Assembly (NCBI GenBank): GCA_964558295.1
Contig: CAZLDQ010000087.1
Location: 1-22,991, forward strand
Length of the DNA stretch: 22,991 nt
Reading direction: 5' to 3'
Origin: JBDKTH01 sp964558295
Lineage (GTDB): Bacteria; Planctomycetota; Planctomycetia; Pirellulales; Thermoguttaceae
Within the stretch, counting starts at the first letter, position 1; each line of letters starts with the position of its first letter. The notes beneath the pieces were generated by a model that was not told the DNA's origin, searched no databases, and saw nothing but the letters and a program-made list of their open reading frames with translations. Positions 1 to 7,055 of the stretch are shown here, in pieces. The translations under genes were made by a program, and so were the position numbers.

Positions 1-378
1 GGCCGCGAGCGCGCCTGCGGCTGACTGCGCGGGCGGGCTATCCTCTGCGGCTTTCTGCCAGGCGGCATGCTCTCCCGGCGCTTTCTCGGCGGCGGCCTTC
101 TCCGCGGCGGCCTTCTCAGCTGCGGCCTTCTCAGCTGCGGCCTTCTCGGCGGCGGCCTTCTCGGCGGCGGCTTTCTCCTCGTCAGCCTTTTCGTTCATGG
201 CCGAGGGTGCGGCCGGTTCATCGACCGGTTGGGCTGCCGGAGTAGCTGGCCCTTCGGTGATCGGAGGGGTTACTGAGGGCTGGTCGGACGGTTGGTCGGT
301 TGACGTCTTTGCGGGTTGACAGCCAAGGGTGAATAAGCTGACACTCAAAACCATCAACCATAGTGCACAACTTCGCAT
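1..378 (-). CDS. Lipoprotein with Ala-Glu-Lys repeat tract (partial, runs off the window)
   Basis: The minus strand is open for 126 codons from an ATG at 378 to the window edge, so the C-terminus is missing. An AGGAAAGGG-like ribosome site precedes the ATG. Residues 1-20 form a lipoprotein signal: a hydrophobic stretch ending in LFTLGC, with Cys20 the likely lipidated residue. A Pro/Thr/Gln-rich linker follows (about 21-65), then six K-A-A-A-E units encoded by a 15-bp tandem repeat, then more Ala-rich sequence. Such tracts usually form long charged single helices or coiled coils, which would suit an envelope-anchored spacer. No catalytic domain is visible in the part present. It is transcribed divergently from the sigma factor at 655. 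The function is unknown. The plus-strand Gly/Leu-rich ORF at 67-276 is its antisense shadow. Confidence 0.75.
   Translation of the reverse strand, partial: MRSCALWLMVLSVSLFTLGCQPAKTSTDQPSDQPSVTPPITEGPATPAAQPVDEPAAPSAMNEKADEEKAAAEKAAAEKAAAEKAAAEKAAAEKAAAEKAPGEHAAWQKAAEDSPPAQSAAGALAA
81..177. repeat. 15-bp tandem repeat, six units, inside the lipoprotein gene
   Basis: Six 15-bp units of the form CYTTCTCNGCNGCGG run from 81 to 170, with a partial seventh to 177. The units differ at only a few positions, mostly synonymous on the minus strand, where each encodes K-A-A-A-E. The period keeps frame, so expansion or contraction would only change the helix length. Confidence 0.85.
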
Positions 379-523
379 CACAAATCCCTTTCCTGTTGCT
401 GCATCAAGGCCCTTTTGACGGCAGGAACCGCTCCTGTCGGCTCACGGGACATAGTGGCTGGGCTTTGGGGCCTCAGCCGGGGCTGTACCCGTACCTCCAA
501 TGGACCTTTCGGATACACTTCCA

Positions 524-535
524 CCTCTATAGAGG
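524..535. promoter_or_regulatory. Perfect 12-bp palindrome CCTCTATAGAGG
   Basis: CCTCTATAGAGG is fully self-complementary. It lies in the 276-bp region between the divergent lipoprotein (start 378) and sigma factor (start 655), and 7 bp from a second palindrome at 543-560. An operator for a dimeric regulator is the natural reading, but no binding protein can be named. Confidence 0.4.
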
Positions 536-542
536 CCGCCCC

Positions 543-571
543 CTGGGAATTTATTCCCAGAAAGTTAGAAT
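543..571 (+). promoter_or_regulatory. Inverted repeat CTGGGAAT-TT-ATTCCCAG with a possible -10 for the sigma operon
   Basis: The 8-bp arms at 543-550 and 553-560 are perfectly complementary around a TT spacer. A TAGAAT hexamer at 566-571 (5 of 6 matches to TATAAT) could be the -10 of the sigma/anti-sigma operon. The inverted repeat then sits where the -35 box would be, and no good TTGACA is visible there. That layout fits an operator or an activator-dependent or ECF-type promoter. Apart from these sites and the neighbouring palindrome, the region 379-654 holds nothing recognisable. Confidence 0.4.
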
Positions 572-654
572 GGGGAAGAATACCTCGGTGGGTTTTTCGT
601 CGCGGTGGGAATAAAGAGCCATCACCGGGCCTCTATCTTGTGGAAGGACCACCC

Positions 655-1203
655 ATGGTGGATGACCATGACACCTTGGACGTCACCCGACTAGTTGCCG
701 AGCATCACGAGGCAATTTATCGCTATGCCTATCGCTTGACCGGCAATGTGCCGGATGCCGAGGACCTTACCCAACAAGTGTTCCTCAAGGCCCAGCAAGG
801 GTTGGCTCAGGTGCGAAGTGTGGAGAGCGTCCGGAGTTGGTTGTATGCCATCCTGCGGAATTTATTCCTTAAGGACTGTCAGAAACGACGCCCGGTCCCG
901 GCTGGGGATCTTAGTTTGAACGTCACATTGATTCCGGATCGCACTCCCGACCCCTGGGCGATTGATCAGGAGCGGTTGCAGGCAGCGATTGAGGAATTGC
1001 CGCCGGTGTACCGTGTCGTATTGACGATGTTCTATTTCGAAGACTGTTCCTACCGTGAGATCGCCGATCGGCTGGAGGTGCCGATTGGCACGGTCATGAG
1101 TCGTCTGGCCAGGGCTAAAGGCCACTTGCGCTGTCGACTGTTTGAACCGGAGAGACGCGAAGTGGTTAAGCCACAACCGAGCACCGCGAGCCAGCGAGGA
1201 TGA
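655..1203 (+). CDS. RNA polymerase sigma factor, ECF (sigma-70 family)
   Basis: This is a 182-aa protein. Region 2 covers about residues 12-80, with DAEDLTQQVFLKA (34-46) as the core-binding and -10 recognition helix and RSWLYAILRN just after. Region 4 covers about 105-165, with the helix-turn-helix SYREIADRLEVPIGTVMSR (132-150) expected to contact the -35 element. No region 1.1 or 3 is present, and the length is typical of ECF factors. The ATG at 655 is chosen because GGAAGG lies 7 nt upstream and the protein then starts at the family's usual point; the frame is open further upstream, but that sequence does not look like protein. Its stop overlaps the next start as ATGA, so the two are translationally coupled with a putative anti-sigma factor. 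The target regulon is not known. Confidence 0.93.
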   Translation: MVDDHDTLDVTRLVAEHHEAIYRYAYRLTGNVPDAEDLTQQVFLKAQQGLAQVRSVESVRSWLYAILRNLFLKDCQKRRPVPAGDLSLNVTLIPDRTPDPWAIDQERLQAAIEELPPVYRVVLTMFYFEDCSYREIADRLEVPIGTVMSRLARAKGHLRCRLFEPERREVVKPQPSTASQRG

Positions 1204-2084
1204 CGTCGATGGACAACAACCCGATCCAGGATCTCCGTCTTCTGGAAGCGATGGAGGCCTGTCGTCCGGGAAGTGACGACGTGGCTGATCCGGATTTGGC
1301 CTATTTGGCCGCGTATCTGGCGGCCAATCCTGAGCTGGACGAAATCTATGAACGTTTGCAGCGACTCGATGCCGCAGTGGTCAAGGCTTTTGGGGATGTT
1401 CCGGTGCCTGAAGGGTTGGCGGAACGAATCCTCGACCGGCTGAAGCAGGCGGGCGTACAACCGGCGTCTGTGACGCCGCTTGAGACACTGCCAGGTGACG
1501 AATCGGTGCCGCTGGGTGAACCCGTTGCATCGGTACCGCAGAAGCAGGCCGTCTCTCGACGTCGGCTGCTGATCGGCGGTGCGGGATTGGTCCTGGCCGG
1601 TTCGCTTTTACTGGCTGTCGTGCTTCAGGGCGACCGGACCGTCTATACTGAAGCTCTGGTGCAGGAGATGGCGATCCGTTTCTTTGACGCTGAATCGTCT
1701 ATCGCCGGTGATGGACGCTTGATGGTTGAGTCTCCTCCGCCCCGAGAGTTTCCAATCAGTCCGCAGGTGCTCAAGCACTCACAAATCCGTTGGCGCTCGG
1801 TGGGACAGTTTTTGGGCCAAGCGGGCGTCGCCTACGACTTGACCCGTCCGAATGGGGCCCGGGCGACCTTGTATGTGATTCGAAAGACTGTGGCTGGGAC
1901 TCCTGCCATTCCGCCCCCCCAACCGGCCCTGACGACCCACAATCGCTCCGTTGCTGCGTGGCAGTCAGGCTCGCTCTTGTACGTCCTGGTTGTCGAGGGC
2001 AATTCGCGGACGTATCGCAGCTATCTAGATTTGCCACGTGGGCCAGTGGCAGGCCAATCGTGCAATTGGCGAGACGTGGCGTGA
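1200..2084 (+). CDS. Membrane-anchored protein, probable anti-sigma factor partner
   Basis: This 294-aa protein starts at the ATGA overlapping the sigma-factor stop. It has a cytoplasmic N-terminal part of about 119 residues, one transmembrane helix (about 123-143, after the basic run SRRRLL), and an extracytoplasmic C-terminal domain of about 150 residues. The topology and the overlapping position match transmembrane anti-sigma factors that hold the sigma factor with the N-terminal part and sense envelope signals outside. No zinc-type HxxxCxxC anti-sigma motif is present, so the assignment rests on context and topology. The C-terminal domain contains repeated short beta-like stretches (RATLYVIRK, SGSLLYVLVVEG) and an RSVAAWQSG segment similar to those seen in some bacterial anti-sigma C-terminal domains. 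The exact family is not recognised. Confidence 0.7.
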   Translation: MTSMDNNPIQDLRLLEAMEACRPGSDDVADPDLAYLAAYLAANPELDEIYERLQRLDAAVVKAFGDVPVPEGLAERILDRLKQAGVQPASVTPLETLPGDESVPLGEPVASVPQKQAVSRRRLLIGGAGLVLAGSLLLAVVLQGDRTVYTEALVQEMAIRFFDAESSIAGDGRLMVESPPPREFPISPQVLKHSQIRWRSVGQFLGQAGVAYDLTRPNGARATLYVIRKTVAGTPAIPPPQPALTTHNRSVAAWQSGSLLYVLVVEGNSRTYRSYLDLPRGPVAGQSCNWRDVA

Positions 2085-2248
2085 CGAAGAGCGGATTGCT
2101 TTCCGCGACTTGTCCAGCTTGCCAAGCTTTCCTCTCGCCGTTCTTCCCGGCATATTCGGCAAGATTTCTCTAATCTCGCGAGACACGGTTGGCCGAACTT
2201 TTAGACTAGTTGTGACGGACCTTCGGGCCCAAGAAGGGAGATTTGCCC

Positions 2249-2653
2249 ATGCGATGGTTTCTTGCTGCGTTTGCTTTGGTTTGTTTACTGAACGTGACGC
2301 CGGCTTCTGCGGAGTCACCGAGTTCGACACAAGTGAAATTTAGCGGCACGATCTCCCCAGGAGAACTAACCCCGACGCCCGAGATGTGGTTTTACGAGCA
2401 ATATCTCCGGCAGCGGCAAGATCCTGAGTTTGCAGTGCGGCAGAAGGCCGAATTTCGGGCCGACCAGCGTCAGAACCGGATGGCGGCTCGCCAGTGGTTT
2501 GGGTTTTCCAACCTACGACCGACGTCGGGCACCGACGTGATTTACGGAGACTCGGGCCCCCGCTGGACCTCTAATAACGGGGTCTATCCGAACCGCTGGA
2601 GTGGTTCGAGCCCGGTCATCGTGGCACGTCCCGCAACGGCGAAAACCTATTAG
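2249..2653 (+). CDS. Small secreted protein of unknown function
   Basis: This is a 134-aa protein with a clean Sec signal peptide (MRWFLAAFALVCLLNVTPASA, cleavage after residue 21). The start is set by AGAAGGGAG about 8 nt upstream of the ATG at 2249. The mature part has a charged, Arg/Gln-rich segment (YEQYLRQRQDPEFAVRQKAE and onward) followed by a Gly/Ser/Trp-rich tail (SGPRWTSNNGVYPNRWSGSS). No enzymatic motif is seen. A strong terminator directly follows at 2687-2730, so it is probably a single-gene unit. Small exported proteins with arginine-rich centres are common in planctomycetes, but no named family is recognised. Confidence 0.75.
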   Translation: MRWFLAAFALVCLLNVTPASAESPSSTQVKFSGTISPGELTPTPEMWFYEQYLRQRQDPEFAVRQKAEFRADQRQNRMAARQWFGFSNLRPTSGTDVIYGDSGPRWTSNNGVYPNRWSGSSPVIVARPATAKTY

Positions 2654-2686
2654 TCGGGGCCGATTGACAAAGAAGAAGGCAGGCAT

Positions 2687-2730
2687 GCCGGGGGGCCGCC
2701 CTGCAAGGCGGTACCCCCGGCTGCTTTTTT
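2687..2730 (+). terminator. Rho-independent terminator
   Basis: GCCGGGGGGCCGCC (2687-2700) pairs with GGCGGTACCCCCGGC (2707-2721) with a small internal mismatch and a CTGCAA loop. Six T residues follow at 2725-2730. It closes the secreted-protein gene and insulates the NagA-like gene downstream. Confidence 0.85.
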
Positions 2731-2834
2731 GCGCTGTATGAATCGGTTAGACTGAGAAGCTGCCGAGTAGGGAGGACATTCCCACGATTCCTAGACGTGA
2801 GCGTTTGGGCCTGGACGGGAGAAAAGGTGAGGCC

Positions 2835-4016
2835 ATGCACTACTTTGGGCGACGTTTCGATACGGGACTGCCGGTTTGTGTCGAAATCGAGGGGGGCCGG
2901 GTAGTTCGGGTGATGCCAGTACCGGCGGGCATGGCCTCCCTTGGGACATGGCCTTGGATTGGGCCCGGCTTTTTGGTCATCCAGGTCAATGGCGTTGGGG
3001 GCTGTGAGTTCAGTTCGGCAATCCTGACGGTGGAGAAGGTGGCCGAGATTGGAGCGAGCCTGATGGCCTTCGGGGTAACCCGCTACTGCCCGACGGTGAC
3101 CACCCAGCATTTCGACGTCTTGGCTCATGCGATGCGGACGATCGCAGCGGCGTGCACGCAATCCTCCAGTGTGGCTTACCAAGTTGCTGGAATTCATTTG
3201 GAAGGTCCGTATTTGTCGACGGAGGATGGGCCACGCGGCGCTCACCCACGCGAGCACTGCCGACGGCCGGATTGGGACGAGTTTCAGCGGCTTCAGGAGG
3301 CGGCTGCAGGACGGATTCGTATTCTAACAATGTCGGTTGAGTTTGAAGAATCGCTTCATTTCATTGAGCAGGTCGTTGCCAGCGGGGTGGTGGTGTCGAT
3401 TGGGCACACCAGTGCCAATTCCGAGCAAATCCGTCGGGCGGTTGATGCGGGGGCCCGGCTGAGCACGCACTTAGGCAACGGTGCCCATGCTATGATTCGC
3501 CGCCATCCGAATTACATTTGGGATCAATTGGCCGAGGACCGGTTGATCGCCAGTATCATTGTCGATGGCCACCATCTACCGGCGGAGGTCGTAAAAACGT
3601 TTGTTCGGGCCAAGTCCCCCGAGCGTTGCATCTTGGTAAGCGACATGTCCGGGTTCGCCGGGTTGTCACCAGGGCGATATCAGACCAACCTTTGCGAGTT
3701 GGAACTACTGCCGAGCGGCCGGCTGGTGATCGCCGGCCAGGACCAAATGCTGGCCGGCGCCTCCCTACCCCTGAGTGTCTGTGTGGCGAATGTGATGCAG
3801 TTTGCCGGGGTCAGCTTGACCAAGGCCGTTGAGATGGCCAGCAGTCATCCCGCGGCGTTGCTCGGCCTGGAACCGGATCGGTTGACCCCAGGCCTCGCGG
3901 CAAATCTCTTCCAGTTCTTCGTCCGCGAAGCTTCCGGCGAAACGCCTGCCCGGTTAGACGTGCTCAGCACGGTGGCTGGGGGCGAACTGACGTTTGGAAA
4001 GCCGTGGTGTCCATAG
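2835..4016 (+). CDS. Amidohydrolase, N-acetylglucosamine-6-phosphate deacetylase-like (NagA family)
   Basis: This 393-aa protein has the length and motif order of NagA, which removes acetate from GlcNAc-6-phosphate in amino-sugar catabolism or cell-wall recycling. The metal-binding set is present: Glu123 in HLEGPY, His191 in SIGHTS and His212 in STHL. DGHHL (244-248) supplies the substrate-binding His, and Asp270 in LVSDM is the expected catalytic acid. The N-terminal PGFLVIQVNG (44-53) matches the PGFIDVQLNG region of NagA, but the Asp is replaced. THLGNGAHAM replaces the usual THLFNAM, a variant I associate with a NagA subgroup in planctomycete-type bacteria, so the substrate may differ. 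The ATG at 2835 is chosen for AAGGTGAGG upstream; a TTG at 2805 is the longer alternative. No nagB, kinase or transporter is adjacent. Confidence 0.8.
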   Translation: MHYFGRRFDTGLPVCVEIEGGRVVRVMPVPAGMASLGTWPWIGPGFLVIQVNGVGGCEFSSAILTVEKVAEIGASLMAFGVTRYCPTVTTQHFDVLAHAMRTIAAACTQSSSVAYQVAGIHLEGPYLSTEDGPRGAHPREHCRRPDWDEFQRLQEAAAGRIRILTMSVEFEESLHFIEQVVASGVVVSIGHTSANSEQIRRAVDAGARLSTHLGNGAHAMIRRHPNYIWDQLAEDRLIASIIVDGHHLPAEVVKTFVRAKSPERCILVSDMSGFAGLSPGRYQTNLCELELLPSGRLVIAGQDQMLAGASLPLSVCVANVMQFAGVSLTKAVEMASSHPAALLGLEPDRLTPGLAANLFQFFVREASGETPARLDVLSTVAGGELTFGKPWCP

Positions 4017-4036
4017 AGACGTGCGAATCATCAGGA

Positions 4037-4079
4037 GAAGTCACCGGTCGCCGACCTTTCCATTTCGCCGGTTGACTTC
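4037..4079. repeat. Imperfect inverted repeat between convergent genes
   Basis: GAAGTCACCGG (4037-4047) pairs with CCGGTTGACTTC (4068-4079) apart from one bulged base. It lies between the convergent NagA-like and TPR-like genes, where a bidirectional transcription stop would be expected, but there is no T tract on either side. Its role is uncertain. Confidence 0.4.
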
Positions 4080-4122
4080 CCGCTCGTCTCTTGCGGTCTG
4101 CGTTTTGACAGAGCACAGTCGC

Positions 4123-4518
4123 TTAGCCGTTGTGCCGGTGTGTCTTCTGCGACCAGATTGGATCGTCGTTTTCCGGTCGGGGTGGTTGAGCACCTCGCGC
4201 GTGGGCCAACGCCTGAACGGCACGATCGACGTCGCCAGCCAACTGGTAGCAGAGACTGAGAGTGAACCAAGTCTCCTTGCTCGTCGGCTCTGACTCTTGG
4301 GACGGAGCGTCCTCAAGGGATAGGGCGGTTGCCCGGCAATCACGGAGGTGTTGCTGAGCTCGGTTGCGCAAAGACATCACTTCCGCATCGAGGGGGGGCA
4401 CAGCGTCCAACCCTTCAAGACGATTGAGGCAATGCTGCGTCATGCCCAATTCCAGGTAACCGGTGGCTTCTTGGAGCCGCTTGGCGGTCCGAATGATCTT
4501 CGCGAAGTCGAATGCCAT
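4123..4518 (-). CDS. Small TPR-like protein of unknown function
   Basis: This is a 131-aa, predominantly helical protein. The start ATG at 4518 is set by ACGAGGTGG a few nt upstream; the open frame continues upstream but has no other good start. Residues 1-60 hold an amphipathic helix pair (FAKIIRTAKRLQEATGYLEL) with a second helix rich in Leu and Arg. The C-terminal half holds one recognisable tetratricopeptide-like unit, TWFTLSLCYQLAGDVDRAVQ. It has no signal peptide, so it is cytoplasmic. One or two TPR units suggest protein-protein binding, but no partner can be named. It is convergent with the NagA-like gene. Confidence 0.65.
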   Translation of the reverse strand: MAFDFAKIIRTAKRLQEATGYLELGMTQHCLNRLEGLDAVPPLDAEVMSLRNRAQQHLRDCRATALSLEDAPSQESEPTSKETWFTLSLCYQLAGDVDRAVQALAHARGAQPPRPENDDPIWSQKTHRHNG

Positions 4519-4876
4519 GGTACCACCTCGTTCGAGCAAGGGCCTTGTGCATATGGCCGAAAACGGCCCAGACGACCGAATCATTCTGCAAAGGGCGTAC
4601 CAATGGCGTTGAACAAGTGCGACGCAGTACCAAGTCATTGTGGCAAAATGGATTGGAAACGGCGACTCTCGAGACGCCGTTCACCGGGTGCTGCCATTTC
4701 GCCATGTGACTGCTGCGAAAATGAGCGAAAGACTGCGTTTGGGGTGACAAAGGCGTCTAGCACACAAGAAGCAACGCCAGACGGTGGGGGCGATATTAGA
4801 ATCCTGCGAGGCCATTCCCGCTGCAAGGACAAGGGAACAGACCACTCCGGAGTTTTCAAGAGGACTTGGTGTCGGC
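4519..4876. other. Gene-free stretch upstream of the TPR-like gene
   Basis: No convincing gene is seen on either strand. A small perfect hairpin is present at 4658-4681 (AACGGCG paired with CGCCGTT around a 10-nt loop), with no T tract. The stretch separates the DUF1559 remnant from the TPR-like gene. Confidence 0.5.
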
Positions 4877-5170
4877 TTAGAACTCGCCAAGCGGATCCCC
4901 GTCGTCGCGGTTGGCCAGATCATAAAGGGTTTGCATCGCCAACGATCCGCTGAGGAAGCGGACCGAGCCGTCGCAGAGCAAGACATTGCAGCCGCCCGGG
5001 TGGGCTGCTTGCAGCGGTGTACTACTTTCGCCGGGGGCGGTCCAGGGCGTGCCGGCTTGGAGTGTCCCCACAGAGCCCATTTTCTCGAGCCACACGCTGA
5101 GGTGGCTTCGGGGATGTTGCTGGGGCGTAACGCAAAGGAGATCTTTGGCATGAACGCAGATTTGCAGAGG
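4877..5170 (-). pseudogene. C-terminal remnant of a DUF1559 prepilin-like protein
   Basis: About the last 90-95 codons before the TAA at 4877-4879 read as the end of a DUF1559 protein: the H-X9-DG signature in HPGGCNVLLCDGSVRFL, followed by SLAMQTLYDLANRDDGDPLGEF-type sequence, which is the usual family tail. Upstream of about 5170 the same frame stays open but no longer resembles the family, and from 5241 it overlaps the end of the protease gene in another frame. The N-terminal methylation motif, pilin helix and the middle DGTSNT region are absent. The protein should be around 300 aa, so this is a truncated copy. The left boundary is inferred from loss of resemblance. An intact homologue lies on the same strand at 7551-8531, so recombination between paralogues is a possible origin. 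Confidence 0.65.
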
Positions 5171-5240
5171 GGGGTACTTCTTGCTTTGGGGACGCTTAGG
5201 AGGGGGATTGGGCACGCCATTGCCGTACAGAAGCAAAAGG

Positions 5241-7034
5241 CTAGTGCTTGCTCGTCTTGGGATAGCCTGGCAGCCCCAAGATCCGCTCACGGATTCTGGC
5301 GACTTCATGCAAGAAGCGATCATCTTGAACCGAACCATAAGCAGCCGTAAATGCTTGCCAGGTGAGCCCTTCCTGGAGGCCATTGATCGGGGGCAGGAAA
5401 TCGGTCAATGCAAATGAGGTGGCTAGCGTTTCCAGGGAGGGGTGTCCCTGCTGAACATGGCGGGCAAAGGCCACTCCTGCCAGGTCGGCCTGAAGATCGA
5501 TAAAGCTAAAGCCGGTGCCACCTTGTGCATCGCGCAGTTCCTTGAAGATCCCGAGGGTCTCCGCGGTCGAGGGACTCAACTGTACGGCCAATGCCACAGA
5601 GACGGCGAAATGCTTTGCCAAGTCCCGACGCCCACAGATGGTTGGAGCACCGAGTGCGGACAAGTGTTCTTTGCGCTGGGCAGCTGATTCCACCTGCTGG
5701 CCGAAGTGACCGACCAACGGATTGTCGCGCAACACGCTGGAATCATCGAGGCCGATCCCAAGGCCAAGCAAGAAGGCTTTGGCCGCAACCTCGGGCGGAA
5801 GACTCTGGGCGGCTTTGGCTGCCCGGCGGATCAAGTACTCGGTCCGTGGATCGCCGGTCAGTTGATTGTTGTCCCGAGCGGCCGTGACAATCGCCTGTAG
5901 TACGGTTTGAGTTGCCGTCACCAACGGACTCGGGGCCGCGCCGGTTGCCGGATGCGATTCGCGGACTTCGGCCAGTCTGTCCAGCACGGTCACCAAACGT
6001 GCCGTAGCCTTGTCGTCAGGCAATGCCTTGGACATCGTCAGGTAGAGGCTTCGCAGTTTGGTGTGCGTCGTCGGACGGAATTGGACAAGGCTGTGGGCCT
6101 CGTACAATCGGATCTCTTCGGCTACGAGCGACATGGCCAAGGTGTTGAGCGGATCAAACGTGATGCGGAAGCTTCGTGCCCGGGCACGGCGATCGGTCAT
6201 CTTTGGCCGCATGGCCGAGTTGTCGTCGGCGCTGTGGGCAGCTCCGAGGACGTGTCCCAACTCGTGGACGAGGATTTCCAGCCGTTCCGTTTCGGTGATC
6301 TGTGGAGACCACTCGCGGACCAGAACATAGGGATAAAGCGGGCCCCGAGTGGCTCCCAAGTGGCTGCTGAACTGATTGGCCGGGTATTGACTGGTGAAGC
6401 CGATTGCCAAGGTGGCTGGCGCAGGCGTGGTTTCCGCTTCGAATTCGGCTAACGAGCGATCAAAGTCGTTGACCGTGTCGTCGGAGTCCCAGGTGCCGGT
6501 GCCTGTCACTTCGAAGCGGACGTGAAACAGACGTTCAAAGACCTCGGAAGCCTTGGCCATGCGTTCGCGCAGTCGCTGCTCCCAGACCCGCTGGACCGTC
6601 CGCTCTTCATCGTCGACCAGAATCTTGACGGGGACGATCCCGACAGAAGACTGGGCGCAAGACGGCTTACCGCTAGCAACCCCGCTCCAGCCCTGCTCGT
6701 TTGACGATGGGGTGTCGGGAAGCGTGAGTTGAGCGAAGGTGAGTTGTTCCAGGTTGCCGGCAAAGAAGTAGATCGCGTCGGGCGCTAGCGCGTATCGTTG
6801 TCTCTGACTTCCAACCTCGCAGACAAGCTGGATCGGGCTGGTCACCGAAAACGGCAAGGAATCGCCCGGCTCTAGCCGGTGGGTTTCCGACCTGTCGGCC
6901 GCTTGGATGACCGAGAAGGTAACCGGACAATTGGCGCGATTGGTGATGACAACCACGCCGGCGGCAACCCAGGTTGGGCTAAGGCATACGGCAGTCGCCA
7001 GGATCAGAACGAGGACTATGCTGCGGATTTCCAT
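5241..7034 (-). CDS. Secreted metzincin-type zinc metalloprotease with a C-terminal extension
   Basis: This is a 597-aa exported protein. Residues 1-26 are a Sec signal peptide (hydrophobic LVLILATAVCL, then AAG). A small beta-rich domain follows (about 26-106). The protease domain spans about 130-300 with the zinc site HELGHVLGAAH (His257, Glu258, His261, His267), matching the metzincin HExxHxxGxxH, and a Met-turn candidate NSAMRP (Met275). The C-terminal 250 residues are helical; within them GRRDLAKHFAVSVAL and KELRDAQGGTGFSFIDLQAD look like a separate conserved domain, loosely similar in pattern to YfiM/DUF2279-type sequences. The ATG at 7034 has only a weak ribosome site and lies 21 nt after the lipoprotein stop, so translation may be coupled. 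It is probably in one operon with the lipoprotein and DUF1559 genes. The substrate is unknown. Confidence 0.8.
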   Translation of the reverse strand: MEIRSIVLVLILATAVCLSPTWVAAGVVVITNRANCPVTFSVIQAADRSETHRLEPGDSLPFSVTSPIQLVCEVGSQRQRYALAPDAIYFFAGNLEQLTFAQLTLPDTPSSNEQGWSGVASGKPSCAQSSVGIVPVKILVDDEERTVQRVWEQRLRERMAKASEVFERLFHVRFEVTGTGTWDSDDTVNDFDRSLAEFEAETTPAPATLAIGFTSQYPANQFSSHLGATRGPLYPYVLVREWSPQITETERLEILVHELGHVLGAAHSADDNSAMRPKMTDRRARARSFRITFDPLNTLAMSLVAEEIRLYEAHSLVQFRPTTHTKLRSLYLTMSKALPDDKATARLVTVLDRLAEVRESHPATGAAPSPLVTATQTVLQAIVTAARDNNQLTGDPRTEYLIRRAAKAAQSLPPEVAAKAFLLGLGIGLDDSSVLRDNPLVGHFGQQVESAAQRKEHLSALGAPTICGRRDLAKHFAVSVALAVQLSPSTAETLGIFKELRDAQGGTGFSFIDLQADLAGVAFARHVQQGHPSLETLATSFALTDFLPPINGLQEGLTWQAFTAAYGSVQDDRFLHEVARIRERILGLPGYPKTSKH

Positions 7035-7055
7035 CCGGTCTATTCTACCAGCCCG

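Noticed and set aside
67..276. Plus-strand Gly/Leu-rich ORF
   Set aside because: It is the antisense reading of the Ala-Glu-Lys repeat lipoprotein. It has no ribosome site, and the minus frame has a signal peptide and lipobox.
4348..4953. 201-codon plus-strand ORF antisense to the TPR-like gene
   Set aside because: It is Arg/Cys-rich with no domain or signal. The minus-strand gene has a good ribosome site and a TPR unit.
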